64,000 bases of DNA from Trichobilharzia regenti (Eukaryota > Platyhelminthes > Trematoda > Strigeidida > Schistosomatidae): the NCBI GenBank assembly GCA_944472135.2, contig OX235263.1, positions 5,315,517-5,379,516 on the forward strand, written 5' to 3'. The position numbers and the translations under genes were made by a program. Within the stretch, counting starts at the first letter, position 1. Each line of letters opens with the position of its first letter. Of the stretch, positions 1-9,490 are shown in pieces. The notes below the pieces were generated by a model, which ran no database searches, was not told the origin of the DNA, and worked only from the letters and a program-made list of their open reading frames with translations.

Positions 1-442
1 GTCGACACTTAACGGTAAAGCAGTCAATATAGTCACTAGAGAATTTGAAACATACATTGTTAGACGTACACCATTGTGAATTGATGAAGATGGCGACGCC
101 GTCACCGCGTTTCTTCCTGGAACTATACCGATCTTGTCTGAATAATTTGAAATCATTTAGATACACTAGATTGTCATCATATAGATCATGTAACCATGTT
201 TCTTGAAGTGATATGATCCCAGTATTACGATATATAATGGAAGACACAGGTGATTGAAGACAGTTAATTTCAGCTGGCAGCGAGCGACATTTAGTACTCA
301 CAATTGCGGAACAGTCATGAATTTTTTAAAGCTCTTTGCCACCCACCATGATGCTTTTTTTGTCTTTTTTATGGGATTGCAGATCAGTAGGTTTTAGGGA
401 TAATAGATAGTCGCGAGAATAAATAATCCGATTAGAAGTCAT
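1..442 (-). pseudogene. CR1-like retrotransposon endonuclease, N-terminal fragment
   Basis: Read on the minus strand from an ATG at 442-440, one frame stays in register to the window edge except for a TAA at 328-326 (codon 39). After the stop it reads TGIISLQETWLHD, then FRQDRYSS and RGDGVAIFI. The ETWL glutamate and the aromatic/DR and GDGVAIF blocks are typical of the apurinic endonuclease domain that non-LTR elements use to nick target DNA. It is cut off at base 1, so the catalytic C-terminal half lies outside. It is probably the 5' end of the same broad CR1-like group as the reverse transcriptases near 28.8 and 33.9 kb, but this is inferred. One stop suggests recent decay. Confidence 0.8.
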
Positions 443-673
443 AATTGAATAACATTTAGTAATTTAAAATGAATTGGAAATGAGATGCATTATGATTTGT
501 AATGTTTAAGGTATTTGGTAGCCCAAGATTTAAGCAGGCCGCCAAGGTCAAACTAGACGGCAGTTGTTTTGATGGAGCAATTAATAAAGATTTAATTTTG
601 ATATCTGAGCTTCTACAAACTTCTGAGTTTAATAAATTTCAAATTGCACACATTTTGTTCCCTTGATAAATTT
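443..673. other. No gene seen; possible 5' region of the CR1-like element
   Basis: AT-rich sequence directly upstream of the minus-strand endonuclease ORF. It may be that element's 5' untranslated region. I see no other feature. Confidence 0.3.
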
Positions 674-941
674 TGATAGAGAAAGAAAGACCAGATTTGC
701 AGTATAAAATGATATCATTGTCATTCTATTTCACAGGTTCTCGCCGGTTAACTGCTAACTACCTGAAGCTATAATGCTTATAAATAATGACATTTCATAC
801 TTCAATGTTTGAAAGGTAATAAAGAAAAAATTATAAGGTGAACGCATCTGGAATATAAGTATTGTAATTTATAGTTTAAGTTACCATCAATTTATATACT
901 ATCAAACTGTGATAAAAAGATTACTTGCTGGCTCAAATTCA

Positions 942-1586
942 TGAACTTCATCAACGAATCACGATCCATAACTGCAAAAGAATATGAAAACCAACTGACA
1001 AAAGCATTAGTCAAGGAAAAGTTAATTGAAGACTTCCCAGAATCACTTGAACGTTACGTGTGTAATCTGTGTCAAATTTACAATTTTTAGCGAAATTGAA
1101 TTAGAAGCCTTATCTTTGGGATTCATACCCAACGAGAACATAAACCGATACAGAAACTTAATTTGAATACCTATGACATCAACTTTCTGACCTGTAACAT
1201 GTGAACAAAGACAAAAGAGGATGTCTAAAGTTCAAACTGGTTGATCTAGCCAACCAATACCACACATATCACCACACGGAGAACAGAAAATGCTTACTGA
1301 TGAGCATAGATCAGCAATAAAAAGATTATGTGAAAATGATGACATCGTCATGTTTAGACCTGATAAATACTCTGGAGTTGTTATAATGAATAAAACTCAT
1401 TATGTACATAAAATGTTGACAATTCTTCACGGCTCCGAAAAATTTCAAGTGGAAAAAACTAAGAGGGATGCAACAACATCATTTGGAAATAAAGTAAATA
1501 CATGCCTCAAAGAACTCCTCATCAAGACGCTGGTTGATTTATCCCTAAGTACAGCAAAGAAAGAGATGAGGAAGCGAAGTATCTAA
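942..1586 (+). pseudogene. PLE reverse transcriptase, N-terminal region
   Basis: Two blocks resemble the PLE N-terminus. The first (942 to about 1160) reads MNFINESRSI onward with a stop near 1088 and continues in another frame with SLGFIPNENINRYRN. The second is an open frame at 1290-1586 containing DDIVMFRPDKYSGVVIMNK, the PLE reverse-transcriptase motif with the conserved RPDK and VVIMNK, followed by the HGSEKF block. The palm domain with the catalytic aspartates is absent. What follows at 1587-1747 is frame-broken. This is a decayed element gene, not a host gene. Confidence 0.75.
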
Positions 1587-1747
1587 CAGTTGAGGAGAAG
1601 AAAGTGTTCATTTGCCTCCCATACAACGGAGAAGCAGTATCACAAAAGATTGAAAAAAGGGGGAAAGGAGCAATAGAGAGCTGCTCTCCTACAGCTAAGC
1701 TGATAACGCTACACAGTACTACATGCTCTGTAAGCCGATAGAAACTG

Positions 1748-2092
1748 GATAAGTACCCTGCTGATGTTACCTCCAGCTACATTAATAAATTCACGTGCAC
1801 CTGCGGCATCAAGTATATTCGGAGGATAGAGACAGGGGCTTCTATCTGGTTTTCGGAGCATATTCCGGGAAACTTATGCTTGAAAGGAATCAGATATTTA
1901 AAAAGTACAATTACCAGACACCCACCCTGTGGATACGAATCATTTTGTCAAGATTTTAAAATACTTTAAAATATTAAACATACAAAGGACAGTGAATTTA
2001 CTACGATTTACTGTTGAAGCAATTGCAATCAAACGTCATAGACCAAACTTATGCATACAGAAAGAGAGTGCAATCAATCACTCACTTCTTTA
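1748..2092 (+). pseudogene. PLE GIY-YIG endonuclease and C-terminal tail
   Basis: The frame starting GAT at 1748 reads YINKFTCTCGIKYIRR, then WFSEHIPGNLCLKGI. This matches the PLE GIY-YIG nuclease, in which a cysteine-rich strand precedes YIGR and a later REH/SEHIP block. Here the second glycine of YIGR is replaced by arginine. A later block near 1990-2092 reads TVEAIAIKRHRPNLC-IQKE, the usual PLE C-terminus. The domain would cut target DNA during insertion. The element is inactive because the reverse-transcriptase core between the two coding blocks is deleted. Confidence 0.75.
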
Positions 2093-2328
2093 GTAACCGT
2101 ATTACTTTCATTACACTGATTAGCCAGACATAATAGTGAGCTCAGCTTACTGAGCAAGTTTTCACTTTGATGAACTTTAACCTTCTTCGGTTGCTATGTT
2201 GACGTACGTACAATCTAACATTGTTCATTAGATTTTTCTGTCTTCTCTCACACCCCCCCTTTGTTTCATAGTTTGAAAGCATAGAAATTGGTGTTAAATT
2301 AAACTATAAATTGTAATACTTATATTCC

Positions 2329-2993
2329 TGAAAGAAACAACTTCATTTACCTAACTGGGAAGCATCATTTCAACTACAGTTGGACGGAACTGACAAGGAT
2401 ATCAAAGCCAGTAAGCAAGACAAGCTTTCATTACTCTCAAGTCTGTGTAGAGGTCAACAGCATTCAGTATCAAAAATAAGATCCGGATTTTCTTCAACTC
2501 CAATAGGAAGTCAGTGCTACTTACTGGATGGATGAGAGACTTGGCCAGCGCGTCATAAAGAGCATCTGAAACAAACTTCAGACCTTCATTAACAGTTGTC
2601 TTTGCTCAATACTACTCAAGATCAGATGCCGGCCAGAAAAGATCAGCGACAGGGAGGGATCTCTGGTGATGAGCGAACCAACCAGAAACCGATAGTGCAA
2701 CAAATATTCAGGATAAAATGGAGGTTGATTGGCTGGTCATACTCTGAGAAAGAAAACCATCAAGTGACATCACTAGAAAAGCCATCGCTCGAGTGGAACC
2801 CGACTGAGAGGGAAGGGTGAGTTGGTCGTCTGAGTGAGGGGTTACTTGGAGGAGGTCATGTGAAGAGGAGATGAAAGCAAGTGAGCAGACTTGGAGCGGG
2901 GTGAAAAAGTTGGCAGAAAACCGAACGCAATGGAGGTGTGCAGCTGAAGCCCTATGTTCCTCTAAGAATTAAAGGATATAATAGTATATAATA
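2329..2993 (+). mobile_element. RTE-A, 5'-truncated 3' end inserted in a PLE repeat
   Basis: The segment carries RTE-A C-terminal coding debris (FHYSQVCVEVNS, LAGHTLRKK, SGTRLRGKGELVV in several frames) and ends in TATGTTCCTCTAAGAATTAA plus an ATA-rich tail. ATATTCC precedes it at 2322-2328 and follows it at 2994-3000. Removing the insert rejoins the PLE inverted repeat exactly as in its partner at 674-880, so insertion after the inverted repeat formed is well supported. Confidence 0.8.
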
Positions 2994-3176
2994 ATATTCC
3001 GGATGCGTTCATCTTATAATGTTTTCTTTATTATATTTCAAACATTGAAGTATGTTATTGTCATTATTTACAAGCTTTGTGGCTTCAGGTAGTTTGCAGT
3101 TAGCTGGCGAGAACCTGTGAAATAGAATGACGATATCTCATTTTATACTGCAAATCTGGTCTTTCTTTCTCTATCG

Positions 3177-3348
3177 AAATCTCAAATTCACATATTCCCA
3201 CCAAGGGACTACGGATTATAAAAGAGACACTTGTATTAGTATTTCTTCCGTGAACTGCATTTCCTCCAAATTTTCATCTTCCAAATTTCATCTATGATAT
3301 CATAGATGCCTTCCCCCCTAGTTAACTTCAATCCAAGAAGACACTAGA
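3177..3348. other. No gene seen
   Basis: Short AT-rich stretch between the PLE inverted repeat and the RTE-A target duplication. It ends in a run of C near 3313. Nothing further is recognised. Confidence 0.4.
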
Positions 3349-3359
3349 ACTCTGATGAT

Positions 3360-4889
3360 ATTATATTATTATTGTTCCCTTGGGTTCCTAGTGGAACATA
3401 CTGCTTCAATTGCATGTCTCCACTTGCCACTTCTGTCTTCCTTCTCCTGTACTTTTCACCTGCATCCATGTTAGTCCACACTCTTTCAACTCCTCTTCAC
3501 ACGATCTCCTCCATGTCACCCTTACACTGACGTCCCACTCGCCGCTTCCCTTTCGGCCTAGTTCCACTCGAGTAATGGCCTGATGCGCGCGCGATGTCAC
3601 CCAGCGACCGCCTCAACCAGTGTCCAGTCCATCTCCATCCATTTTCTCCTGCATATTCGTTGGTTGGTGACTGGTTCTTGTTTTGTTTGTTCCCATAGTT
3701 TCCCATAGTTGATGATTCTTTCCGGCCCGGCCACCTGATCTTCAGCATAGAGCCAGAGAAGACAGTTGTTGTTGATAAAGGTGTGCAACAGGCTGTTGGA
3801 AATATTCTTTGAGACCCACCCGCCAAGGTTCTGATCCGTATAGAATAACTGACTGACTTGACGTTTGTAATAAAAATCCGACTGAATTTTGTTGTTGATT
3901 CTGGCTGGCTGAGCGACGAAGATTTCCAGACTGGTTTCAGGTTGGTGAATGTGTTTCTCGCCTACCTTCCCGATTCTCGCTCAATTTGATATCCTCGTCC
4001 GTTCCGACTCGCTGTAGTTGAGACAATGCTCAATGCTAGATAATTGAATGAAGTAACCTCTTTCAAATCCCTCCCGTTGATGGTGATTGGCGCTGGTTGT
4101 CGCTGCTGTTATTGTTGTTGTTGGTTGGTTATTTTCATATTCTCCGTCTTGTCACCTATGTTCACCTGGAGTTCTGTCTTCGCGGGCTGCTTTTTCGACC
4201 AGTTTGTCGGTCGGTTTTCGCTTGTAAGTCTCCGATTTCGTGTGACATCAAACATAAATCATCCGCGAAATCTAGGTCTTCTAGGTTCTTCACGTCGGTC
4301 CAGGATATCCCTGTCTTCTCGTTTTACACTGTCTGACGCATAATCCAGTTCACCACAATAACGAATATCATTGGTGATAATAAGCACCCTTGTCTGACTC
4401 CTTTGTTTACTCCAAACGCCTCGCTGAGTTTTCCGTTGTGGATCACTTGACATGTGCCGCCGTTGTCGTACAGCTTTTGAATAAGGTTGATGAATATTTG
4501 GGCGCTGCACGCCATAGTACTCGAGTAGTTTCCAAATCACTTCGCGGTCAACGCTGTCTGAAGGCCTTCTCGAAGTCTATAAAAATGGGGTACAGGTTTG
4601 ATTGCCATTCCATGCTTTGTTCTGTGATGATGATGCGTAGAGTTGCAATTTGGTCAGATCATGATCTACCTTTCCTGAATCCAGCTTGTTCCAGTGGGGG
4701 GAGTTCTGTATCCAGTGCGTCCTTAATTCTCTCCAGGATGATGTGAGTGAGAATTTATGCGTTGAAGTTTCTGTAGCATTTTGGTTAAGTTTTGAGGGTA
4801 AGGTTGCTAGCACCACGCCCCAACCTTCCCTCTCTATCCGGGCTTGGGACCGGCTAGAAAACTAGCAAGCTAGTAATCTAGGCGAGATT
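3360..4889 (-). mobile_element. RTE-A retrotransposon, internally deleted, both ends present
   Basis: On the minus strand it starts AATCTCGCC at 4889, runs through a short 5' leader of about 85 nt, then jumps directly into reverse-transcriptase coding sequence and ends in an AATAATAATA tail at 3360. ATCACCAGAGT (4890-4900) and ATCATCAGAGT (3349-3359), read on the minus strand, flank it as an 11-bp target duplication with one mismatch. The 5' end is the same nine bases that begin the independent right-arm copy at 55405, which defines the true RTE-A 5' terminus. The endonuclease domain is deleted. Confidence 0.88.
3406..4816 (-). pseudogene. RTE-A reverse transcriptase remnant
   Basis: Overlapping minus-strand frames contain reverse-transcriptase pieces: a KLLEYYGVQRPNI block, GVRQGCLLSPMIFVIVV (motif before the catalytic site), a degraded catalytic region near 4259-4330, and the C-terminal RRKWMEMDWT...GDIARASGH...GKRRVGRQCKGDMEEIV block. 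Several frameshifts separate them. The protein would copy element RNA at a nicked target, but this copy is dead. The C-terminal block is shared with 8.3, 16.2 and 57.9 kb. Confidence 0.82.
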
Positions 4890-4900
4890 ACTCTGGTGAT

Positions 4901-5704
4901 ATGCTGAAGGTAAACCCTAGCAATAGGAGTATACCTCCATTTTTTTACAAAAAAAGTCAATATATAACTGTGATCACAGTTGGTTTTGTTTTTGTTTATT
5001 TTTTTAATCATAAGAATGCATACATCTCATTTTTCATCCACTTGTCAGTAGTTATTTGTATCACGTGAAATAAAAGAGAACCTTCAAAAAAAAATATTAT
5101 TTTTATTTATTTATTTATTTATTATTCGGAGAAACAAAGGCTTTCCACATGATTTTGGAAAGGTTGCTTACCCTACTAACAAAGATTAGGATTTCCGATC
5201 CACTCATACACATGCGTATACATTGAAAATGTCTTATAAGTGAAATAGCTCTTTTTTTTACAACCCCTTGACTGAACAATAGTAGAGCTTTTGCTCGTAA
5301 ATATATATAAATATATGTGGGTATACAGTTTGTTTACTAGTCAACCCCTGTTTTTGTATTTTGTTTATTTATTTATTTTATTTTGTTTATTATTCTTTAT
5401 TCTCTTATGAAAAACCTATACTTATGTATAAGTATGTATATGTGAGTGTTTCAAGGAAATATTTTTGATATAATTACTGTAGCGCATTTCTAGTCAACCT
5501 GTTGACGAGAACTTCATTTAAGCTCTGAGAGACACACACACAGAGATACAACATAGACCATTAGGGAACACTAGACATTTGTTTCATCCTACTTCGAGAC
5601 TCTGTGGCAGCACGCATCGATGATCCCATCGGTAGGGAATTCCAGCTTCTGCCGATTAGCTACAACGTAGTATGACTGCTAGCCAATTTTAACGATGAGT
5701 ATTT
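4901..5704. other. Low-complexity AT-rich stretch without a gene
   Basis: Contains a TTTA run near 5098-5125, further T-rich and TA-rich tracts near 5295-5400 and a short CA run near 5528-5540. No open frame or known element is recognised. Confidence 0.5.
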
Positions 5705-5925
5705 GTAATTAGCCTTTAATTGGTGGATGGTGACTAGCAGTGTGGAATCTAGGATAACGTGCATTTCGTCCTATTTAAGACTCGTCAGCTGGCTGTACCT
5801 GCATTTCCCACTGAGTGATGATGCTGCTCCCACTGAGGCTCGAACCCAGTGTGCCCATAGTTTCAAACGCCAAAGCGTTATCCAGTAGACCACTTGAACC
5901 AAGAGAGCTGGCCACCTCTTGTGCA
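5705..5925 (-). mobile_element. Sm-alpha-like SINE
   Basis: On the minus strand a tRNA-like head (CAAGTGGTCTACTGGATAAC as A-box region, GGGTTCGAGCC as B box) is followed by a hammerhead motif and a tail. It is an RNA polymerase III type SINE with no coding capacity. It lies head to head with another copy at 5996-6190. Confidence 0.82.
5742..5800 (-). ncRNA. Hammerhead ribozyme motif, Sm-alpha type
   Basis: Minus strand: CCAG, then the intact core CTGACGA, stem II of GTCTT/AGGAC closed by AAAT, the GAAA box, then a short stem III region ending ATC before CTAGATTCC. Stem I pairs CCAG with CTAG with one mismatch. This is the best-preserved Sm-alpha-type hammerhead core in the window. Activity is uncertain because stem III is weak and the cleavage triplet is ATC rather than GTC. 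Confidence 0.72.
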
Positions 5926-5995
5926 ACGAGCCATATTAATTATTTATTTGAATTTTAGATTTTCTCGTCGATTGATTCGACCGACCGAAGTGCCC

Positions 5996-6190
5996 AAGTG
6001 GCCTAGTGGATAACGCTTCGGTGTTTGACACTATGACAACTGGGTTCGCGCCTCGGTGGAGACATCACCACTCCCTGGGAATTGCAGATAAATCCAGACG
6101 ACGAGTCTGAAATAGCACGAAATGCGCGTTATCTTGGATTCATCTTGTAGTCGGGCAGTCTTTAGTGAGCAATAATTCAATTCCCAAGTG
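5996..6190 (+). mobile_element. Sm-alpha-like SINE
   Basis: tRNA-like head with AGTGGCCTAGTGGATAACGC and a mutated B box GGGTTCGCGCC, followed by a hammerhead-derived segment at 6090-6141. There CTGACGAG is altered to ACGACGAG and stem II (GTCTG/AGCAC) is weakened, so the ribozyme is probably dead. It diverges from the copy at 5705-5925 around a shared AT-rich linker. Confidence 0.78.
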
Positions 6191-6235
6191 TTTGTTTGCA
6201 AGAATTTGAATCTTTGATTAGGCACTATTTAGAAA

Positions 6236-6345
6236 CTGGTGTAATGTGTCTAGTCCTTGGTGTTTGGTGCAGACCGAATTCACTATCAGTCAGGTTCGCA
6301 ACGTGGCCATCATTGTACGTAGCTCGCCATCACGGTGCACTTTTA
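6236..6345 (-). mobile_element. SINE-D 3' fragment
   Basis: Matches in reverse complement the 3' half of the SINE-D copies at 7186-7300 and 37520-37660, including the ACTAGTTACTG-type end and the GGTGGCCAC block. The tRNA-like head is absent. Confidence 0.6.
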
Positions 6346-7185
6346 ATAATATAATAATAATTTGCTTTATTCCAAAACAGTACTTGTGATACAGAATGGA
6401 ATCCTCTGCATTTCACTACATTATTACATCCAGTTTGTACATTAACAAGAAATAAAATTCTACATAGATTATGGGTAGTCTCAGTTAGTTAATTTTGACA
6501 ACAACATATTAGCATATCGGTAGTAAAGCCAAAAGTGAACAGAGTGTTTGAAGGTGTTAGAAAAGTAGATACTACTAGCATATTTACTGGCGTAAGTGGT
6601 AGCAAAACGGTCGAGATTACAGAGTGTGAAAGAACGAAGAAGAATGTTTTAAGTAGAGTTTGTAAGAAAGAGAGAAACAAAACAGCACATAACAAAAAAG
6701 AAAAGAAAGAAAATGTTGTACCTATAAATGATATGAGTTGGAAAGACGAGATCCAATTGTTCTACTGACTATTTAATAAGTTATAAGTTTCTCGCCTAAT
6801 GCTTTCTTTTTCGCACAGAACACGAACGAGCCAAGCAGGGTATGGTTGTGTGAGCATATAGTTTTCTATGTAGGCTTCTGGTCCTGCCTGATGAGATAGA
6901 TACGACGGGAGAGCTGTGAATGAAGAGGGTGGTATGAGTTAGATAGACAGAATGGATTTCGCCCATTTTTCACATGAGTCCAAGTGCCTGCCGATCAGGA
7001 TATTAACTAGCTGGTTAAGTGGCACCCTGTGGCTTACCCTGCTGACAACCTTTAACATCCTGCGTCATAAGGTATAGTCTTTATTCAGTAATCCTGGAAA
7101 AACCAAGGGGAACAATAGAGAATAATAGGCAGGATGCAAGAGTTAAGGAATCGTAAGAGTAAGGGTTGGGTGGGTTATTCCAGAA
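6346..7185 (-). mobile_element. CR1-like 3' end, decayed
   Basis: The lower-numbered end carries the CR1-like terminus (AATAATTTGCTTTATTCCAA read on plus), the same end as 48415-48435. Farther in, CAGGATGCAAGAGTTAAGGA and the CTGATGAGATA block correspond to the C-terminal coding part of the 48.8-49.1 kb copy. No long frame survives. The open frame on the plus strand at 6535-6768 is antisense to the element and is not a gene. Confidence 0.65.
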
Positions 7186-7530
7186 TGTCTTAATTATTGG
7201 TATTAGAATGGTGGCCACATCGCAAACTTGGTTGATAGTGAATTCAGTCGGCAGTAAACACCAAGGACTAGATACGTCACATTAAGTTACTGACTAGTGT
7301 CAAATCGAAAATATCCAATATAGTCAATCCTAAAGGGGGTCGATCGCTGACCTGAATAACTCAGTGGTGGTAATGTCTCTGACTGAAGGCGGCGCTTCGT
7401 GACACACGTTTGAATCTCAGAAAAGACATGAATTCTTTCGAGGTCGCAGACACGCCTCGCTGATTGGCGAGTGCCAACTAGCATGAGACCTAGGTCAAGC
7501 AAGGTTTCCTGTGGCCGACTGCCTCCAATC
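7186..7530 (+). mobile_element. SINE-D, rearranged copy
   Basis: The head at 7345-7440 (GAATAACTCAGTGGTGGTAA, TGTCTCTGACTGAAGG, and a degenerate B box) is like 37345-37420. A piece of the SINE-D 3' half (7186-7300) lies in front of the head rather than after it, so the copy is rearranged or two fragments are adjacent. Confidence 0.65.
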
Positions 7531-7534
7531 ATCT

Positions 7535-7721
7535 ATTTTTTTTTTGATTACAGCTTGATTCCACACCGTATTTTGGGTACAAGTATGGAATTTTCAGCGT
7601 GGATATCGTAGCCCAAATTTTGCAGGCCGACCATAGATATCAAGTGTGCGTCGGTGAGGCTCGAACCCGGACCATGTGCATGGTCGGCGAGAGTCCTAAC
7701 CACTGTGCCACCGACGCACAC
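7535..7721 (-). mobile_element. SINE-C, full-length copy
   Basis: On the minus strand the head reads GTGCGTCGGTGGCACAGTGG with an A box, CATGCACATGGTCCGGGTTC leading into the B box, and closes with CACCGACGCAC, which pairs with the start as an 11-bp acceptor-like stem. The tail contains GCTGAAAATTCCATACTTGT, shared with the CR1-like LINEs, and ends in an A-rich run. It is a tRNA-derived SINE, not a tRNA gene. Confidence 0.85.
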
Positions 7722-8285
7722 ATTATCAAGTATTTGATTCACTTTTAAGATTTATGACGAACTGATTTCGCTTAGAGGATCCTTGAAGATCAGTAAAATT
7801 GACAGAAGTTAGAATTCCTGGGTAACTGGATTTCATTGCAGTGGCTGAATGGTTAGCGAGCTCTTTTCGTCATGTAAAGGTGCTGGGTCAGATCCTTGGT
7901 GGTGGTGTTATAGGTGTGTACTGACTGCTTCGAAGGTTTCCTAAATTAAGAATAAACAGCTGTCGAATACTCCATGGTTGTCAATAGTGGTTCTGAAACT
8001 CGTTTCAGTCCGTGATTATTCTTGTCAGCAATGAAATCCCTGAAATACACGTACCGATCAAAATCATCCACTCGTTGTGGCCTATACACAGGCAATCGAT
8101 CTTTGCATCCTACTGGACAACTGTCTAAAACTTTCTCGAGAGACGCAAAATCAAAAGACACTCTAAAGACGGTTATTCGTCGATAGGTCTATGGTTTTAT
8201 TCAACCATAGGAACGTCAAAAACTCAAAATAACCTCAACAATGCCGTTGGATAGCTTCACAGACAGGGTAACTTTCTAGTATAAA
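7722..8285. other. Unassigned stretch with tRNA-like piece and an orphan ORF
   Basis: 7840-7900 looks like a degenerate tRNA-like SINE head (GTGGCTGAATGGTTAGCGAG). A minus-strand frame at 7946-8161 encodes 71 residues including LDSCPVGCKDRLPVYRPQ. Its last third overlaps SINE-B-like sequence (GACAGCTGTTTATTC), so it is not an intact host gene. I do not recognise the first part. Confidence 0.35.
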
Positions 8286-8803
8286 GCAAGTACTGTACTA
8301 TACGTATCAGAAACGTGGCGGGCGGGTCACAAAAAATATTTCCAACAGCCTGTTGCACATCTTTATCAACAACTGTCTTCACTCTATACTGAAGACCAGA
8401 TGGCCGGGCCGTGCCGGAAAGAATCACCAACAACAAGAAACTATGGGAACAAACAAACAAAGTAAGAACCAACCGGTCGCCCAACAAATATGCAGGAGAA
8501 AGTGGATTGAGATGGATTGAACACTCGTGGCTGAGAAGGCCGCTGCTGGGTGACATCGCGCGTGCGTCAGGCCATTACTCGAGTGGAACCCGACAGAATG
8601 GGAAGCGGCGAGTGGGGTGTCAGTGCAAGGGTGACATGGAGGAGATCGTGTGATGAGGAGTTGGTTGAAACAGTATGGAGTAACATGGATGCAGGTGAAA
8701 AGTACAGCAGAAGGAAGACAGAAGTGGCAAGTGGCGACATGCAACTGAAGCCCTATGTTACACTAGGAACCCAAGGGAACAATAATAATAACAATAATAA
8801 AGT
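8286..8803 (+). mobile_element. RTE-A 3' end, 5'-truncated
   Basis: Begins within the RTE-A C-terminal coding region (the FLIRI..QQAVGN-type block in shifted frames). The frame at 8411-8653 reads MPERITNNKKLWEQ, then LLGDIARASGHYSSG and GKRRVGCQCKGDMEEIV. It ends in AGGAACCCAAGGGAACAATA and an AATAATAA tail. No clear target duplication was seen. Confidence 0.82.
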
Positions 8804-9126
8804 TTGTGGAACATCCAGTCTGCAAAGCGGTGCGTTTACTATACTCTGTTAGAAGAAATTGTAAATTTGTACTAGTTGTTTTTTAATTTGATACGATATG
8901 GTGATACAAGTACACCAAAACATTTTTCAGATAAACTATATACTACTGATTACCTGAGATGAGTAGATGTGAACCGCTCAAATAAATCAAGTAGTGTCTG
9001 CTAGCCAGATCATCTAAATATCGGACGAACATTGTGCTCGTTTGGCGTCTAGATCATCAGCTAGCAAGCACTACTTATTCATGCGAGTAGTGCCTAACTA
9101 CTAATACCAATCAATATTATATTGTA
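8804..9126. other. No feature recognised
   Basis: AT-rich stretch between an RTE-A tail and a SINE-B. No open frame or known repeat seen. Confidence 0.4.
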
Positions 9127-9490
9127 TTATAGTTACCAAGGTTCCAGTGGGAAGCCGTGATCAGTAGGGTGCAGCGGGTCGGGTGTGAGGACAAATACTC
9201 GCCACCGAAGACATTGGCTGGCGGTTGCGCTATGTCGTGAATTGGCAGCACTTAGAATTATAGGACCATTGGATGGGGTCCTTAATGGCTTATTGGTATA
9301 CGAGCTCGCCTTGTAACCAGAAGGTCCTGTGTTGGAATCCCGGTGGGTGCGTGCTGATGAAGAGTCCCTAACTAGGACGAAACAGCTGTCCAGTACTCCC
9401 ATGTTCTCCAGTTGTTCTCTAACTAATGTCAGCTCATGATGAAATATTGAAACCAATCAAATCCCTACAAACCAACACTTAAATACCAAT
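9127..9490 (+). mobile_element. SINE-B, near full-length copy
   Basis: 5' part with TGGGAAGCCGTGATCAGTAG, then a tRNA-like segment (TTATTGGTATACGAGCTCGC, CTTGTAACCAGAAGG). It then carries GTGCGTGCTGATGAAGAGTC, CTAACTAGGACGAAACAGC and TGTCCAGTACTCC, a hammerhead-like arrangement, and ends in TCATGATGAAAT plus CCAATCAAATCC. The 107-codon minus-strand frame here is antisense to the SINE. Confidence 0.82.
9360..9420 (+). ncRNA. Hammerhead-like motif inside SINE-B
   Basis: CTGATGA is followed by AGAGTCC/AGGAC as a possible stem II, GAAA, the self-complementary CAGCTG as a loopless stem III, and GTC before CAGTAC. The upstream GTGCGTG can pair with CAGTAC if one G is bulged. The three extra bases between CTGATGA and stem II are unlike a standard hammerhead. 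Activity is unproven. Confidence 0.45.

Larger units (their letters stand above)
674..3176 (+). mobile_element. Penelope-like element flanked by inverted repeats (PLE-2)
   Basis: A sequence at 674-880 recurs in reverse complement at 2297-2328 plus 3001-3176. The second copy is split by an RTE-A insertion. Between the inverted repeats lie PLE coding remnants: an N-terminal reverse-transcriptase region (942-1586) and a GIY-YIG endonuclease with C-terminal tail (1748-2092). The central palm of the reverse transcriptase is missing, so this is an internally deleted, inactive copy. PLEs are known to carry terminal repeats in direct or inverted orientation, and the copy at 31637-33454 shows the same inverted arrangement. 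Confidence 0.7.

Noticed and set aside
7640..7721. tRNA gene candidates (this site, 23570, 36735, 42285, 48041, 60960, 61498 and others)
   Set aside because: All are tRNA-like heads of repeated SINEs. They share the same tails, occur many times, and have poor or non-tRNA anticodon arms.
9133..9456. 107-codon minus-strand frame
   Set aside because: Lies antisense over a SINE-B copy; similar frames appear over other SINE-B copies.
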